Positions 1 to 11,560 are shown, numbered from the stretch's first letter. The stretch: 64,000 bases of DNA from Odontocerum albicorne (GCA_949825065.1 OX463847.1:33259164-33323163); one strand, 5' to 3'. Translations and numbers: made by a program. Notes: generated by a model from the letters alone, not told the origin.

Positions 1-1078
1 AACCATTTAAAGATTTATTCATTTTTTTGGTAATTGAAACCGATTAAAATGGCATTGTACTTCGATGGACTATTTGAAAAATTTCACAACTGAAATAATA
101 TCGAAAACAATAAAAAGTATTACATATTCTCAAAAATAACCTTTGAAATAACGAAAAAAAAAACTTTTAAATAACGAAAACATTAAAAGTATTTTTCATT
201 TAAATAGTATTTTTGCATTTCTACACTTACGTACTTGAGAATTTCTGATAGGAAAGGTGTTAATAAACAAAGACATTTTTTGGTTTTTGCACAATATGCC
301 ATTAATACTTAACGGAATATAATTTAAACAATGATTTAATCTCAAAATTGACAACAATCTTAAAGAAAATTTCGAAATTAAACTTTTCATAAATTTAATA
401 AACGATTCGTCTACTTTTCAAAATTATTAAAAAAAAAAGATTAGTAAATAAATAACAATTTTTTGAATATTTTAACCCGGACTTTAATTTTAATACAAAA
501 AAAATTAAAATATCATTTACTTTTGAATGCCTTTCCACATTTAAAAAAAATGCTTTTGAAATATTTGAGCTGTACACTTTTTCGTTACTTTTTTAACCTA
601 TTTAAATACCAGAACTAAATTCAGTTGTTCAAAGCGTTAATTTATTCATTATTTGTCTGCTCTCAATGTCACAATTACATTTCACATACTATTTTTTTTC
701 GATTTAACCAACGATTGATTTAATTAAATCTTATTTTATTTATTTTAAACACTTTTCAAATGTTTCCTGTAAAATAAAAATATATGTTATATTAAGTTTT
801 TTTACATACAAAATGATATTTTCTTTATTAATACAATTCTTTGAATAGACACTTTGTATGTTAGCAAAAGCCTAATGCATGCATAACACTTTAGAAAGCT
901 ACAAACATTGCATAATGCTTAGCACACACCTATTTTCGTCCTGAAATTCAAGCTTTAATACGAAATGAGTAGATTTTCAAGAGAGTTGTAAATTCTCTCG
1001 TTGCATCGTATGAAGTACGTGTTAAGTAATAGATTCAAAAACAGCTCGACATAATATTTCAATTAAATCAGAATATAA
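1..1078. other. AT-rich DNA without recognisable gene
   Basis: Very AT-rich, with many homopolymer A and T runs. Short open frames here have no recognisable domain and stop codons are dense in all frames. I see no splice-bounded exon, RNA gene or known repeat. Confidence 0.6.
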
Positions 1079-1460
1079 ACATACATTTGAAAGTGTTTAG
1101 TAAGTGGTACATTTATTTATTTTTTGAAACATACATTTGAAAGTGTTTAGTAAGTGGTTCATTTATTTATTTTTTGAAACATACATTTGAAAGTGTTTAG
1201 TAAGTGGTACATTTATTTATTTTTTGAAACATACATTTGAAAGTGTTTAGTAAGTGGTACATTTATTTATTTTTTGAAACATACATTTGAAAGTGTTTAG
1301 TAAGTGGTACATTTATTTATTTTTTGAAACATACATTTGAAAGTGTTTAGTAAGTGGTACATTTATTTATTTTTTGAAATATACATTTGAAAGTGTTTAG
1401 TAAGTGGTACATTTATTTATTTTTTGAAACATACATTTGAAAGTGTTTAGTAAGTGGTAC
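1079..1460. repeat. 50-bp tandem repeat, about 7.6 copies
   Basis: The phrase ATACATTTGAAAGTGTTTAG recurs exactly every 50 bases (1081, 1131, 1181, 1231, 1281, 1331, 1381, 1431). Copies are nearly identical: one has TGGTTC for TGGTAC and one has GAAAT for GAAAC. The last copy stops at GTGGTAC. High identity implies recent expansion. The array is short (about 380 bp), a minisatellite rather than a major satellite. Confidence 0.97.
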
Positions 1461-2139
1461 TTCATTTTGAAATAAAAAATGTGTAACCCTTATTATTAAA
1501 GTATTTTGTAAAAAAACTTACATTTTCAATAAAAAAACATATATTGAAGTGGCAGAATGACTACGTTTGTGAAGTTTCAACAGTTTTATTTTATTAAACT
1601 AATCAGCATTAGCTCAATGAAATAAAATTATTAAATCAAAGTAATAACGACAAATATAAAAAAATTGCATAAGACCGGAAAAAGAGATGAAACCCCGAAA
1701 AGAAATATAATTGAGAAATAATACAATAGAAAGTATTTCTATAACTAGAGTATAGTTTTGTTCAATATCAGGACACCATTCAGTAATCGTTTGAGCAAAC
1801 AAATATATACAAAAGTTAAACATATTTCCTCTCTTGAAAGAATATTTAAAATAAATCCTTATTCAAAAAAAAAATATTTCCTGCATATTGATAATTATGT
1901 AAAGAATGAAAAAAAATATCAGAGTAAGGAGTAATTTACGTTTGTCTGAAATTTTAATTATTCATTTATTGAAAGTATTTTTTTTCCACAAACTCGTCCA
2001 GTTGTCAAACATTAAAAAAATATGATAACAAATGTACTTCTGTAAACAAAAGTACTCTTGTTATCATCAAAGCTTTCAGCTAGTTTATAAAGGACAAAAT
2101 TCAAGAGAAAAAAATCTCAGAGCAAAAAAAAAAATACGT
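1461..2139. other. AT-rich DNA without recognisable gene
   Basis: No domain, repeat array or RNA gene is visible. A 69-residue minus-strand open frame at 1614-1823 is hydrophobic because of AT-rich composition and matches nothing I recognise. Confidence 0.5.
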
Positions 2140-2720
2140 CGATGATCATTTTTTTTTTTTATCCACTTTGCACGGATTTCTCCTGTTACACAAATAGGGT
2201 CTGCTTCTAGCGTTAGCTTATTCGTTAGGAATAATATCAGCCAGGATTCTTCTCATACTGCTAGTCGGTACCGAGAATATATCAACCGTGTCACTCAGTT
2301 GGTTCAATATCTCTATACCACGCGTGACTGAGTGTTTAGCCATGATATTCGACCTGAAGTTGGTATGTAGAACAGAGGGTGATTCCTTGCACGGGTATAT
2401 TTATTGGATACATATAAACTTAGTGCTTCTAGAATCGCGGGACAGTTAAAGGAACCTTGGAAAACCTTTATTAGGAATATCGCAATGGATTCTTGCCTTC
2501 TTGTTTCGAGGCTTCTATAGTTACACACCGTGAGAAGTTCGGTATGGTGAGCATATTTTGGATAATCGCCCTTTGTTCTGTACTATAGATATCTGAGGAT
2601 TTTTTTTTTGTATTTTTTCTATATTGTTTTTATATTTGAGCTGATGAGGAGCCCAAACCGTAGATGCATATTCTAATTTGGTTCTAATTAGATAATTATA
2701 TAAGTTTCGGAGGATATCGG
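2140..2720 (-). pseudogene. LINE ORF2 C-terminal remnant
   Basis: Read on the minus strand, 2528-2313 gives LETRRQESIAIFLIKVFQG, followed by a PAILEAL..YV..NKYTRARNHPLFYIPTS segment. This is the characteristic tail that follows the reverse transcriptase of many insect non-LTR retrotransposons (jockey/R1-type). The upstream part (about 2700-2530) reads WAPHQLKYKNNIEKIQKK, the usual region just before it. Downstream (2310-2200) the reading continues as NQLSDTVDIFSVPTSSMRR in another frame, so at least one frameshift is present. No RT catalytic motif remains. Dead 5'-truncated copy. Confidence 0.75.
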
Positions 2721-3189
2721 TGCTGTTAAATTTAAGTACAACGGAATTTTTTCAAGTATTTTATAAGTCTAAAATAAATATGCATTATGGAATTCCATCG
2801 AGAATTTGCGGTAGGACTTAAAAACTAAAAAAATGATTTGTTGTGTTGCTGAAACAGAAGCTCAGATACTCGTATGTATACAAAAGTTAAGGCAAAATGC
2901 GGTTCTTACATGATTATGTACCTGTACCTGTTTGAATTTGAAGAGTACTTCCATCAACATGCTCTCTTGCAAACTTGTAACTATTTCGCTGCACATCGCA
3001 TTTTCAAATTTTCTCTCATAATAACAGCTCCGCACTCGACGAATTTGGACTACAAAAGTGTTTCATCAAAACTTTACGTCTTCTAGTTGCCGTTATTAAG
3101 GACGAGTTTACTATTCATTAAGGCAACTATGGATTTTAAGTGAAACTAATTGTAACGGTACTCACGATCGTCAAGTGAATGTTAATAGA
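2721..3189. other. AT-rich DNA without recognisable gene
   Basis: A 70-residue plus-strand open frame (2874-3086) is present but has no recognisable motif, and its start context and composition look like chance. One TACTCGTA octamer lies at about 2868. Confidence 0.45.
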
Positions 3190-3194
3190 TGGAA

Positions 3195-3300
3195 ATAAGC
3201 CCGCCAGGTTTAATTGTATATAACGAAAGAGAAATAATATAATAAAATGTTTAATTGTGTATAACGAAAGAGAAATAATATAATAAAATGTTTTTAATAT
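3195..3300 (+). mobile_element. SINE-A 3' fragment with 41-bp duplication
   Basis: CCGCCAGGTTTAATTGTATA matches the 3' body end of the tRNA-derived SINE-A family of this window (compare the plus-strand copy ending near 26500, ACCAGGTTTAATTGTGTACA). It is followed by a direct duplication of 41 bp (3209-3249 and 3250-3290) ending in ATAATATAATAAAATG. The tRNA head is missing. Confidence 0.6.
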
Positions 3301-3695
3301 AATAGAACATATTTGATTTATTGAAATATTTTAAATATATTTCGGGATTTATCTCATATACAAATAATGTATTATTTAAAAAATTTCACATAAAGTGATA
3401 AAAAAAATTGGTGATTATTTAGAAAATAATGAAAATAACACCTTTCCGAATACGTGTTTGTTGAATCAAGAGAAAAACTAAGAATAGCCACCATTTTTTT
3501 TTCTATTTTTTATACTTTTGACGGATAGTTTTTTATTCAAATAATTCAAATTGTAAATGTATTGTGAGTAATAAATAAGTAAAATGAAAAAAAAAACGTA
3601 TGTTTCTATAGAGCTTTTTGTGTTTTGATGTTTATATTAAATCTTCAATTCGCTTTTTCATTCAAAAGGTATTCTATTCGTAATATTTTAGACAA
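3301..3695. other. AT-rich DNA without recognisable gene
   Basis: No feature seen; low-complexity A/T runs only. Confidence 0.5.
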
Positions 3696-3699
3696 TATG

Positions 3700-3905
3700 T
3701 TGAAAAACACTTACGTCGTGTACAATACAACTTGGTGGGTGTATGCCCACATGACAATGTCTTAGAACCAACCAAAAATATGTTAAAGATGCTTTGAGTT
3801 AAAAGTAAGCTGGAATTATTTTTTTAAATAAATCAGAACCCAATGTGAACCAGATCCCAAGGCGTTTTACCAACTAGATTACAGAGGAGCGTCTAATATT
3901 GTAAT
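3700..3905 (-). mobile_element. SINE-A copy (tRNA-derived SINE)
   Basis: On the plus strand it begins with TACAATACAACTTGG and a GCC(C)ACATGACAATGTCTTAGAA segment and ends with CCAAGGCGTTTTACCAACTAGATTACAGAGG, the complement of a degenerate tRNA-like head. The same order of blocks recurs at about 9255, 19625, 20785, 30485, 36715 and 61870, so this is a dispersed family of about 170-200 bp. This copy is old and its box B is decayed. Confidence 0.75.
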
Positions 3906-4078
3906 AATTCTTGAATTAAAGTTGTCTGGAACAAAAAAAATACTTTAAAATAAAGAGAAAATGTCATAGATCAGACGTGCAAAAAGAACTTTTTGCAACA
4001 CGTTCAAGTTATATTTTTATCATTATCAAATAAATATTTCAAATAAAAACACATTTTTGAACAGTGATGATAAAATAT

Positions 4079-4109
4079 CGCTACCCTAATTTGTAAATTT
4101 GCTAACTCC
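4079..4109 (+). repeat. Left terminal inverted repeat
   Basis: The 31 nt are the exact reverse complement of 6463-6493. The inner end carries GCTAACTCC, which recurs with small changes in subterminal positions (GATAACTCC at 4232, GTAACTCC at 4271), a likely transposase binding motif. Confidence 0.95.
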
Positions 4110-4908
4110 ACTTTTGTCGAAAAATGACTTAACAATTGCATTTTGTTCTCGACATTCAAATACACATACTATAAAAATTTGACATTTCTACAATTATCGA
4201 AAGTGCCTTAAAAAACGCCTCAAGAAAAATTGATAACTCCAATGCTACCAATTCCAACACTGCAAAATGTGTAACTCCACCATTTTGTATGTGAATCCAT
4301 TAGAATCAAGTAGCATTGTGGTAGCGGTCAAAATATTTACTTTAAAAGGTGAGTTCGGTTACGCTATTTTGAAAAAAATGCATTATTTCCTACGAATATA
4401 AGTGTAAGCACTATTTTGTTAAGATAGTTTGAAGTTTTTTCCCTTTATTTATGACTCAATATCTCCTTTTATTCAACTAAGGGAGCTAGCAATTTTTCAA
4501 CACATGTAAAACGTCGTGTTGCATTATGACATCAACTTTGCATTTTAATTATTACTAGGTGGGCGTAAACTAAATTGCGTTTATTTAAATTAATATGAAT
4601 ATTTGAAGCATTAAAATACTTTTATAAGTATTGTCTATTTTTATAGATGAATAGCGGAGGAAAAATTATGGTTGGATTAGTGACAGAAAATCGTAGGAGT
4701 AATAAAAAAAATCTTAAAAGTGATGAAAAAAATCGTATGAGTGATGGTTTTCAAGTCCAAATTTATTCATGGAATTGCCAATTTTAGTAGTTGATAGTGA
4801 TAATGCAGAAATCACATAATATTATGTAAATACGGATACTACTCAGAAGATTAATCAAAAGAAATTATAGAAACACAACCTGACACGGTTTACAACAATA
4901 TTATAATT

Positions 4909-6180
4909 ATGGAAAGTGCTGATAATACGGATATTGTACAAAATTCGACTGAACTGATAACACAATTCGAGATGGTATTTAACACCATTGATGACATTAT
5001 AAGTGATGATGAAAGCCAAGGAGTCAACATTTCATTAGTGCCGTATTTAGATAATTCAGATTCAAATTATTATAATGGACCACTTCAACCTACTAAAAAA
5101 GTAAGAAAGAAAAGGTGTGAAGTAGATAGTTCTTCTTGGTTCTCTACTAAGAATAAGGCAAACAGAGAGAAAGGAAAAAGATATTTAGGCAGAAAAAAGA
5201 AAAACAATGGATCATGGAATAATAAAATACCGAAGAATGATAAAAAAACTTTAAAAAAAGGCGTAAATGTCATGTTTCTGAAAAAGGTGTCTTGAAGTGT
5301 TATTCTATATCGGATAAGGACAGAATGAACATTTTTACCAATTTTGGAACTTGAATTGGAAAGAACAACGAATTTATGTAGATGGGCTAATGAAAGTTTT
5401 ACCGGTAAAAAAATTGAGGGGTAGAACAGATCCGGAAAAATCCAGTAAAGTGTCGCTTACAACATATTTTCCAAGAAAGAATGATTCTGACATACGGCTA
5501 TGCAAAACGATATTTTTGCATACATTAGATTTAAATAGGATGACAGTATTAAACTGGAAGAAGAAAAGCGGTAGTTTAGAATTACACATGGCAATTATTG
5601 TTAAAAAATGCAACAAGAATCGATTTGTGGAAGCTTATGAAAATCTTAGAAACTTTTTTAATGAGTTGCCAAAAATGGAGTCCCATTTGTGCCGAAAAAG
5701 AACTTCCAAAAATTACTTGTTGCCCAAATGGAGGTCAAAATCAGATCTTTATAATTTTTATAAAACCGAATGGTGCACAACAAGAGATATTACAACATCT
5801 CTCTTGTCTACTTCATTTCACAAACATTTTGAAAGGGCTAATTTAGGGGGTTTCCAACCTAAAAAAGATGCATGTGACAAATGTACTACTTATGAACAAA
5901 ATCATTTTTCGGCCACTGAGTACGAACTACACCAACGGAAGAAAGAAGAAGCCAGAAAAAAACAAAGACAAGGAAGAACAAAATTATGTGTTCATCATGG
6001 ATCTATAATAATAAGCTGTCCTGGCCCCAAAATCTAATGTTTCAACATTATATTATAAAACAAAATTGTGCACACATAACCTTTGTTTTTATAATTTATA
6101 TTTTTATAACTTGTTTTATATTATTTGATTTATGTATTTTATCACCCCTCTTGCATTATTTATATCCAAATAAAATACTT
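4909..6180 (+). pseudogene. Broken transposase, zinc-binding N-terminal family
   Basis: Three reading segments in different frames make one protein. 4909-5260 holds an acidic start and a lysine-rich stretch. 5270-5344 contains CHVSEKGVLKCYSISDKDR and MNIF. From about 5339 the frame changes to WNLNWKEQRIYVDGL, and 5351-6037 continues with IRLCKTIFLHTLDL, ESHLCRKRTSKNYLLPKW and KKDACDKCTTYE. After VFIMDL (about 5987-6004) a stop and frameshift follow, then APKSNVSTLYYKTKLCTHNL at about 6020-6085. These blocks, in this order, belong to a family of insect and cnidarian transposases with Cys/His zinc-binding residues. The rest of the catalytic core is missing, so the gene is dead: at least three frameshifts plus a C-terminal deletion. 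Confidence 0.75.
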
Positions 6181-6462
6181 CAAGTTATTTGTTTTTCAAT
6201 ATTAGGAGACCTCCACAGTAAAAACTCATATTAAGATGCAATTTTGCTAACTCCTACAATAATTTTTAAATATTCACCATCGCAAAATTGTTAACTCCAA
6301 TAATTATCCATAAAATCATGATGCAATAATAATATTTAACTTTTTTTTACTCGGAGTGTATCTCTTGGTCGTCTTGATATTTAAGTACAAAAAAAATAAT
6401 AATAAGATTTAATTTAGATTAGTTATGCAGTTTTATTGCCGCCCTGTAAAGTTTGTATTTAA

Positions 6463-6493
6463 GGAGTTAGCAAATTTACAAATTAGGGTAGCG
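6463..6493 (-). repeat. Right terminal inverted repeat
   Basis: Exact reverse complement of the left end. Nearby subterminal direct copies GCTAACTCC (6246) and GTTAACTCC (6290) mirror those at the left end. Confidence 0.95.
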
Positions 6494-6497
6494 ATAT

Positions 6498-7268
6498 ACG
6501 AGAACAACTCTCTCTCTCTTTATCGCATGCAAAATGGATGACCTATGTCGTTCAGTTAATAAGACATTTATTTGAATTCCCTCGGGAGTTTCGGGTCCCA
6601 GTTTGATGGAATTAGTCTGCACTATACTTGCATGCAAGAAGTGAACAAGTTTCGTTGCGTCTTTACATTTGGCAGTATTACCAGTACGAGTCATGGTGAA
6701 CTGCAAGTTTGTGTAACAGAGCCGAAGATAAACTTGTCTCCTGCCTATACTCTTCAATATGATCGCCTTCCGAATTGATCCAATTTAGCGAGGTATTATG
6801 ATATTTTGCCGTTGCTGGTTCTGTGGCGTGGAATGACCTGCCTATTTGTCTTAGAGTTATGGGTGGCAAGTGCAGTTTTGGAAAGCACTTGAAGGTAACC
6901 TTTTTTGGGAGGTCTTATCAAATTTCATGATAATATATATAAATTCTTCACATATACACTACACAACACCGGAAATCGAATGTGTTACAATCACATATTT
7001 GAAAATCTACAATAATTTATTTATAGTTCGTCTTCCCCAGTTGAAGTTTTCGGCGGTTTTCTTACCAAATATATTTTTCTATCCATACGCGGGGAAGTAT
7101 ATACTCTAATGGCCACTGCCAATACCTTCCAATACTTACACTTAACTTATCTATATTTGACTTGTAACATTTTTAATCTCTCAATAGGTTCAAATGTCGA
7201 GTTTGAGCACCCTGGAGGAGAGATTGCTCTCTAAATGGTGCTTAACAAATTGTCTTTTTTATTATTGT
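6498..7268 (+). pseudogene. LINE-A 3' end: last ORF2 residues plus 3' UTR
   Basis: 6805-6927 reads FAVAGSVAWNDLPICL, then SFGKHLKVTFF before a stop. This is the FSVAGP-x-WN-x-LP ... SFRKHLKTYLF ending typical of CR1/L2/jockey-group ORF2 proteins. A frameshift sits just upstream. The following 340 bp recur at 17690, 25430 and 34750 and end with TCTAAATGGTGCTTA...TTATTATTATTG, a defined 3' UTR with a TTATTATT tail. Upstream DNA (6498-6790) is probably more of the same ORF, badly decayed. The Sola-like transposon lies immediately 5'. Confidence 0.85.
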
Positions 7269-7814
7269 TATGGAGGTGTATAATACTAGGAAAAAAATAT
7301 TAAGCATTTTCGAAATTTGAGTAATAGAAAATTGTTGAAATACACTTTGAGAACCATAGACATTAGATTTCTTTTTGCTAAATCCATTATCACCTTCAAT
7401 CAGGGCAATGCTGGAAATTTCGCTAAGACACAAAGAAGCGGGTTAATAAATCGGTAATTTCGGTAGTAAAATGTTTTTCTGACGACACCAAATCAAGGGA
7501 ATAGCTTAGTCTCACCTTCGTCAGGAAGGAAACTTTTAGAGTTGGAAAAACGAGATGTCTTTATTGGCAAGAGTTAAGGGAACAGGCTTTGAAATAGGCC
7601 ATTTAGTACAACATATTGTTGTTTTATTTTAGGCTTTGAAATAGGCAAGAGTACAACATATTTTTGTTTTATTTTAAAAATTTGTTTTCAACAGAAATAT
7701 AAAAAGAAGTCACATAAATGAGCTTCAAAAAATTTAATAAAAGTATGTGTCATTTTGTAAGGATTTTTGGAATACAAAAAATATATTTTATCTATGTTGT
7801 AAAGAAAACAAAAA
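7269..7814. other. No recognisable feature
   Basis: AT-rich, with a local repeated phrase (AGGCTTTGAAATAGGC at about 7583 and 7632). No gene seen. Confidence 0.45.
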
Positions 7815-7845
7815 TCAAGAAAATTTATGAAATTTTATTTCTTTA

Positions 7846-7946
7846 TAAAGTTTCCCTCGCAGTGCCAAATATGGCGAATTATTGCTAAATGGCAATCTCT
7901 TCCAGCCTATGACGCAATTGTTCAATAAAGTTTCGAATGAAAGGCG
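7846..7946 (-). mobile_element. LINE 3' tail fragment
   Basis: The minus strand reads AGGCTGGAAGAGATTGCCAT followed by TTAGCAATAATTCGCC, the well-known end of many insect LINEs (last ORF2 residues then a short 3' UTR). Related fragments lie at 21190-21240, 24840-24945 and perhaps 50125-50190. Confidence 0.6.
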
Positions 7947-8101
7947 TGACATTTGCATTATTGATTTACCATAAAGAAAAAAAAATGTAAAAAAAACAAA
8001 CAACAAAAATACTAGCCCATCAAGGTTGTCTAGTCAAGGGAAGAAAAAGGAAATCGAAAAATAAAGAAAAACATGTTATATCACTGAAGGGAGATACATT
8101 G

Positions 8102-8345
8102 TTTTTTAATGCATGGTCGCGCGGAAAAGCACTAGACTTCCGTGCGAAAGGTCGTCAGTTCGAACCCCGCGCTGTGCTACTCGTTTCGAATGACAATAAG
8201 CATTTTTTTCGCCTAGTATGCGGAATTATAAGGATACCGATGACATCGGTCATATCTATCCTTTTTAAAAAAACGTCAACGACCGGGAGAGACTTAAATT
8301 TGCTGGGTTTATATTTTTCAGCTACTTTGTCGTTAAACACTCATT
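8102..8345 (+). mobile_element. SINE-C copy (tRNA-derived SINE)
   Basis: 8110-8175 is tRNA-like: TGGTCGCGCGGAAAAGC can serve as box A, and GTCGTCAGTTCGAACCCC is a good box B. It is followed by a body with AGGATACCGATGACATCGGTCATATCTATCC. The same head and body occur reversed at 14595-14745 (TTCGCACGGAAGTCCAGTGC, GACCAAAGTCATAGGTATCC). Two copies with a shared junction support a SINE rather than a single decayed tRNA gene. The body contains the internal palindrome GATGACATCGGTCATATC. Confidence 0.8.
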
Positions 8346-9250
8346 TATATATTTTTTGTTTGACATATACTCGTATGTATGGTACTTTCCCATCTGATAC
8401 TTTAATATAGCAAATTGTCTATTTTTCTACGGTAAATGTTTTTTTTCACTTACACATTCAATTTATTGAGAAATATAAAAGTAAGTTAAAGCGCGTGTTG
8501 TGGCGTATTAACGTGATGTTAAAACTATTTAATTCTTAATTATAGTTCCATGAAATATATAATAATTTTATAGAAAAACTTACAATATAAAAATATTGCG
8601 CGATTGCTTTACTTATTACATAAAAACATAAATGTATAATTCCGGCGTTCAACTAGATTCAAAGGCTGATAAAAAGTACTTTAAAGTTTATTAAACATGA
8701 CTCACTAAATTAAACACATGCCTCATTATTTTAGTGCAATTTTGACGTTAAATCAGAATCAGACGTGTCTGTACATTCACGGTGCCTACAACCTGGTATA
8801 TAGCAAAACAAAAATTCCATTCAAGACATTATTTCTGACCTAATTCTTTCTGAATTTATACAGTGATCCTTAAGAGCTTACTCATACATTCAAATATACT
8901 CGTACAGTGATTTTTAACTGATATTATGTTAACGAACCAGCATTGCAATCAAGAGTCTGAAAATTTCATAATATGCTACTAACAGAAACTGAAAAAACCA
9001 ATGACAATATGGTAAAATGGTGAACATTACGTGATGGATCAAATATCTGTGTTGCTATTCAGAGGAGTCGATGCAACACTTGCTGCAATGCTTAACGAGC
9101 ACAGCTTCTTACATCGACGAGGACTTGATTCGTCAAACAGCCAGTGCTGTTAAAGTGTAAGAATTCTGAGAAGAAATAATTAAACGCCTTTGACATGATA
9201 AGAAGAAGGAAATAGTGCTTTTTATTTGTATTTGTATTATTTTTTTGTAT
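8346..9250. other. No recognisable feature
   Basis: AT-rich; TACTCGTA occurs at 8368 and 8898. A slightly richer stretch at 9040-9180 has no recognisable protein or RNA. Confidence 0.45.
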
Positions 9251-9254
9251 TTCA

Positions 9255-9415
9255 CTTTGGTTGTATACAGTACGTCATATATTTCAACCAACCAGAAATA
9301 TCTTAAGGTCTGAAGAGAAAACCAGACTAGAATTGTTTTTAAAATAAATGGGTTTCAAACTTGTAACCTCTAGATTTGAAGACAGATGTCTTGTCAACTA
9401 GGCCAAGGAAGTTTT
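9255..9415 (-). mobile_element. SINE-A copy
   Basis: Minus-strand head: TGGCCTAGTTGACAAGACAT (box A region), then GAGGTTACAAGTTTGAAACCC (box B region). The body ends with GTACTGTATACAACC on the same strand. The order matches the other SINE-A copies and the head resembles a tRNA with decayed arms. About 160 bp. Confidence 0.8.
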
Positions 9416-10586
9416 CAATTATTATGCACGTATGTATTTTAGACATATCGGTATCAAATAAATAGCTGATTTATTGCTTATAAAACTAAATGTATTTTTA
9501 TTGATTTACGTATATAATTACTTAATACATAATTAATGGCTAATTAATAAAAATAATATTTACTAACCCAAATGGAAAATTTAGATGACTGTTACGTTAA
9601 AAATGTTTTTCATAAAAGAAACCAATTAATGTCAATCATTTACAAGAACAATACCACAAGAAGTGCCAATGGCAGATATTGGCTGGACGACAAGCCAGCA
9701 ATATCGTTAGAAATTATTCTTTCTTCGTCCCAAAATGTCGAAAATCAAAAGGCATTTATAGGATATTTGTTTTTAAACAAAAGAACTGCCAGGGCTAGGG
9801 AATGAATGGACTTGCTCCCGTTAACCTTATCAAAAAGTTAAATTACTTCAAATCCTTGAAACGGTGCTTTGTTTTTACTTTGCCGAATGGTCGTTCCCTC
9901 TCACTTTTTCTCTCGGAAATCGCATAAAAAACGAAATCGAGTTAAAGTTTTTTTTCCTTTGAAATACTTAAAGGTTCATTCAAACAAGTTTTTTTTTAAA
10001 ACAACACAAATTATTTTGATTTAGTTTTGAAAAAAAATGTCTAACTGGAAATACAAAAAAAAGGCAATTATCTTAGGTCATTTCGTATAGAAAATAAATG
10101 GCACTGTAGTCCCCCAAATCAGCGAGTGATAGGTTGCAAAAGCCCTAGTGGATATATGATAAAGTTTAATTCACAAATTAGGCACAGTAAGAGATTATAA
10201 ATAATAAAAAAAAAATGGAATAATTATAACACTACTGAAATAAAAGCTAAGTGGTGGTCTCTCTTTTTCTCTTAAAATATCTTGTCGTATTCTACTCACC
10301 CATTCTTCTCCTGTGATGTGGTAATAAGACCGACGTAGAAAACAGGGAGCAGCGTTAATCTGCTATTGATTTTCTAATGATAAGTTTGAATTTCCATTTA
10401 ATATATTTAAGTTGAAACCACAAAAAACGAAACCGCAGATAGGGGTTAACTACTGTACAACAAGTTATCAACAAATGCTCTCGTTTAATTAAATTCAATT
10501 TATTAGAATACTCTTGTTGATTTTTGTCTGTAAATAGTAAGTTTAAAGTATATGCTGCTTATTTACATAACGATATTTCGCATATA
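9416..10586. other. No recognisable feature; 77-residue open frame
   Basis: A plus-strand open frame at 9572-9805 starts with ATG and has a mixed, non-low-complexity composition, but I recognise no family and see no flanking exon. It could be chance or an orphan exon. The rest is AT-rich. Confidence 0.35.
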
Positions 10587-11361
10587 CGAGGCATATCCAG
10601 AAAGTAAGTGTACTGAATTTTTGTAGGTTACATTTTTTTTTATTTCAACAAAAAAATTACGTGATTACCGTAGTACATATGTAAGCTATTTTTCTACATA
10701 GTCGCCATTCCTCTCAATGCAGGTGGTGAAGCGGGGTATCAACTTTTTGATGCCTTCATCGAAGTAGTTTCCCGCCAACCCCTCCGCCCACTTCTCCACC
10801 TCCTCCTTTACATCCTCGTCGGTTGAAAACCTTTTCCCACCCATGTACAGCTTCAGGGAGGTAAAGATATGGTGATCTGAAGGTGCTAGGTCAGGGGAAT
10901 GCGCGGGATGGTTCAGGACATCCCATTTAAACGAGGCGAGCAGTTCCGTCTGGCATTGTCGTGCAACAGGCAGACACCCTTTGTCAGCATGCCTCTCCTC
11001 TTGTTCTGAATCGCCCTCCGCAATTTTTTTAGGGTCTCACAGTATCTTGCAGAGTTGATGGTCTCCCCTTGAGGCATATATTCAATTAAAATTATGCCTT
11101 GACAGTCCCAAAACACGGATGCCATGATTTTCTTGGCTGAAATTGTGGTTTTGAACTTTTTGGCGGAGGGTGAAGAGGTGTGACGCCACTGTTGAGACTG
11201 CCTTTTGGTTTCAGGCGTGTAGTGTGCAACCCAAGTTTCATCTCCAGTAACGATGTAGCGGAGAAATTCATCTCCATGGAGTTTGAAGCGCCTCAAAAAC
11301 TCTTGCCCGGCCTCCACTCGATTCAGCTTGGCGGGAGATGGGATTGACATTTTTCACGAAA
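10587..11361 (-). mobile_element. Mariner-like element copy 1, truncated
   Basis: The left end is intact: TA then CGAGGCATATCCAGAAAGTA...GTACTG (10587-10615), the same inverted repeat as the other mariner. The minus-strand reading (11350 downwards) has VTGDETWVAHYTPE with the first catalytic Asp, then MASVFWDCQGIILIEY, then LLHDNAR with the second Asp. A deletion of about 20 bp follows LLHDNAR (near 10945) and shifts the frame, so the DxxxxxD end is out of frame. The N-terminal DNA-binding part is deleted just after the first eight residues. The right terminal repeat is absent: at 11361 the sequence passes abruptly into LINE DNA. Family: D34D mariner. Dead. Confidence 0.9.
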
Positions 11362-11560
11362 CGTGAAAACTTTGAAAACGTGAAAACTCTTGGTTCCGCC
11401 ATTCTGGATACATGTTCGTTCCAGAACCTTCTTCTCTGTCGTTTCCATCTGACAATATCTTCAAATTCGCACATCCTTCGGATTTCTGTGTTTCGTACTC
11501 TATCACGAAGGGTTTTGCCAGCGATACTTTTTGTTCATTGTAATAAATTGCTACATGGTA
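11362..11560 (-). pseudogene. LINE C-terminal fragment abutting mariner
   Basis: The minus strand reads KTLRDRVRNTEIRRM followed by IVRWKRQRRRFWNEHVSRMA, the post-RT tail of RTE-type and related LINEs (R-x-RN-x-x-IR ... W-x-H-x-x-RM). The mariner joins it at about 11361. Either the mariner inserted into the LINE and lost its right end, or a deletion fused the two. Confidence 0.75.

Larger units (their letters stand above)
4079..6493 (+). mobile_element. Complete DNA transposon, 2,415 bp, Sola-like, non-functional
   Basis: The two ends (4079-4109 and 6463-6493) are perfect 31-bp inverted repeats starting CGCTACCCTAATTTG. Both sides are flanked by ATAT (4075-4078, 6494-6497), which fits a 4-bp target-site duplication, although ATAT is palindromic so the exact border is ambiguous by symmetry. 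A decayed transposase reading lies inside on the plus strand. Four-base duplications and this protein type fit the Sola superfamily of DDE elements. That family name is from memory of the family, not a search. Perfect termini with a broken gene suggest mobilisation in trans or a fairly recent death. Confidence 0.85.

Noticed and set aside
8110..8180. Possible functional tRNA gene
   Set aside because: Has box A and box B but no complete cloverleaf, and a second copy shares the attached body, so it is a SINE head.
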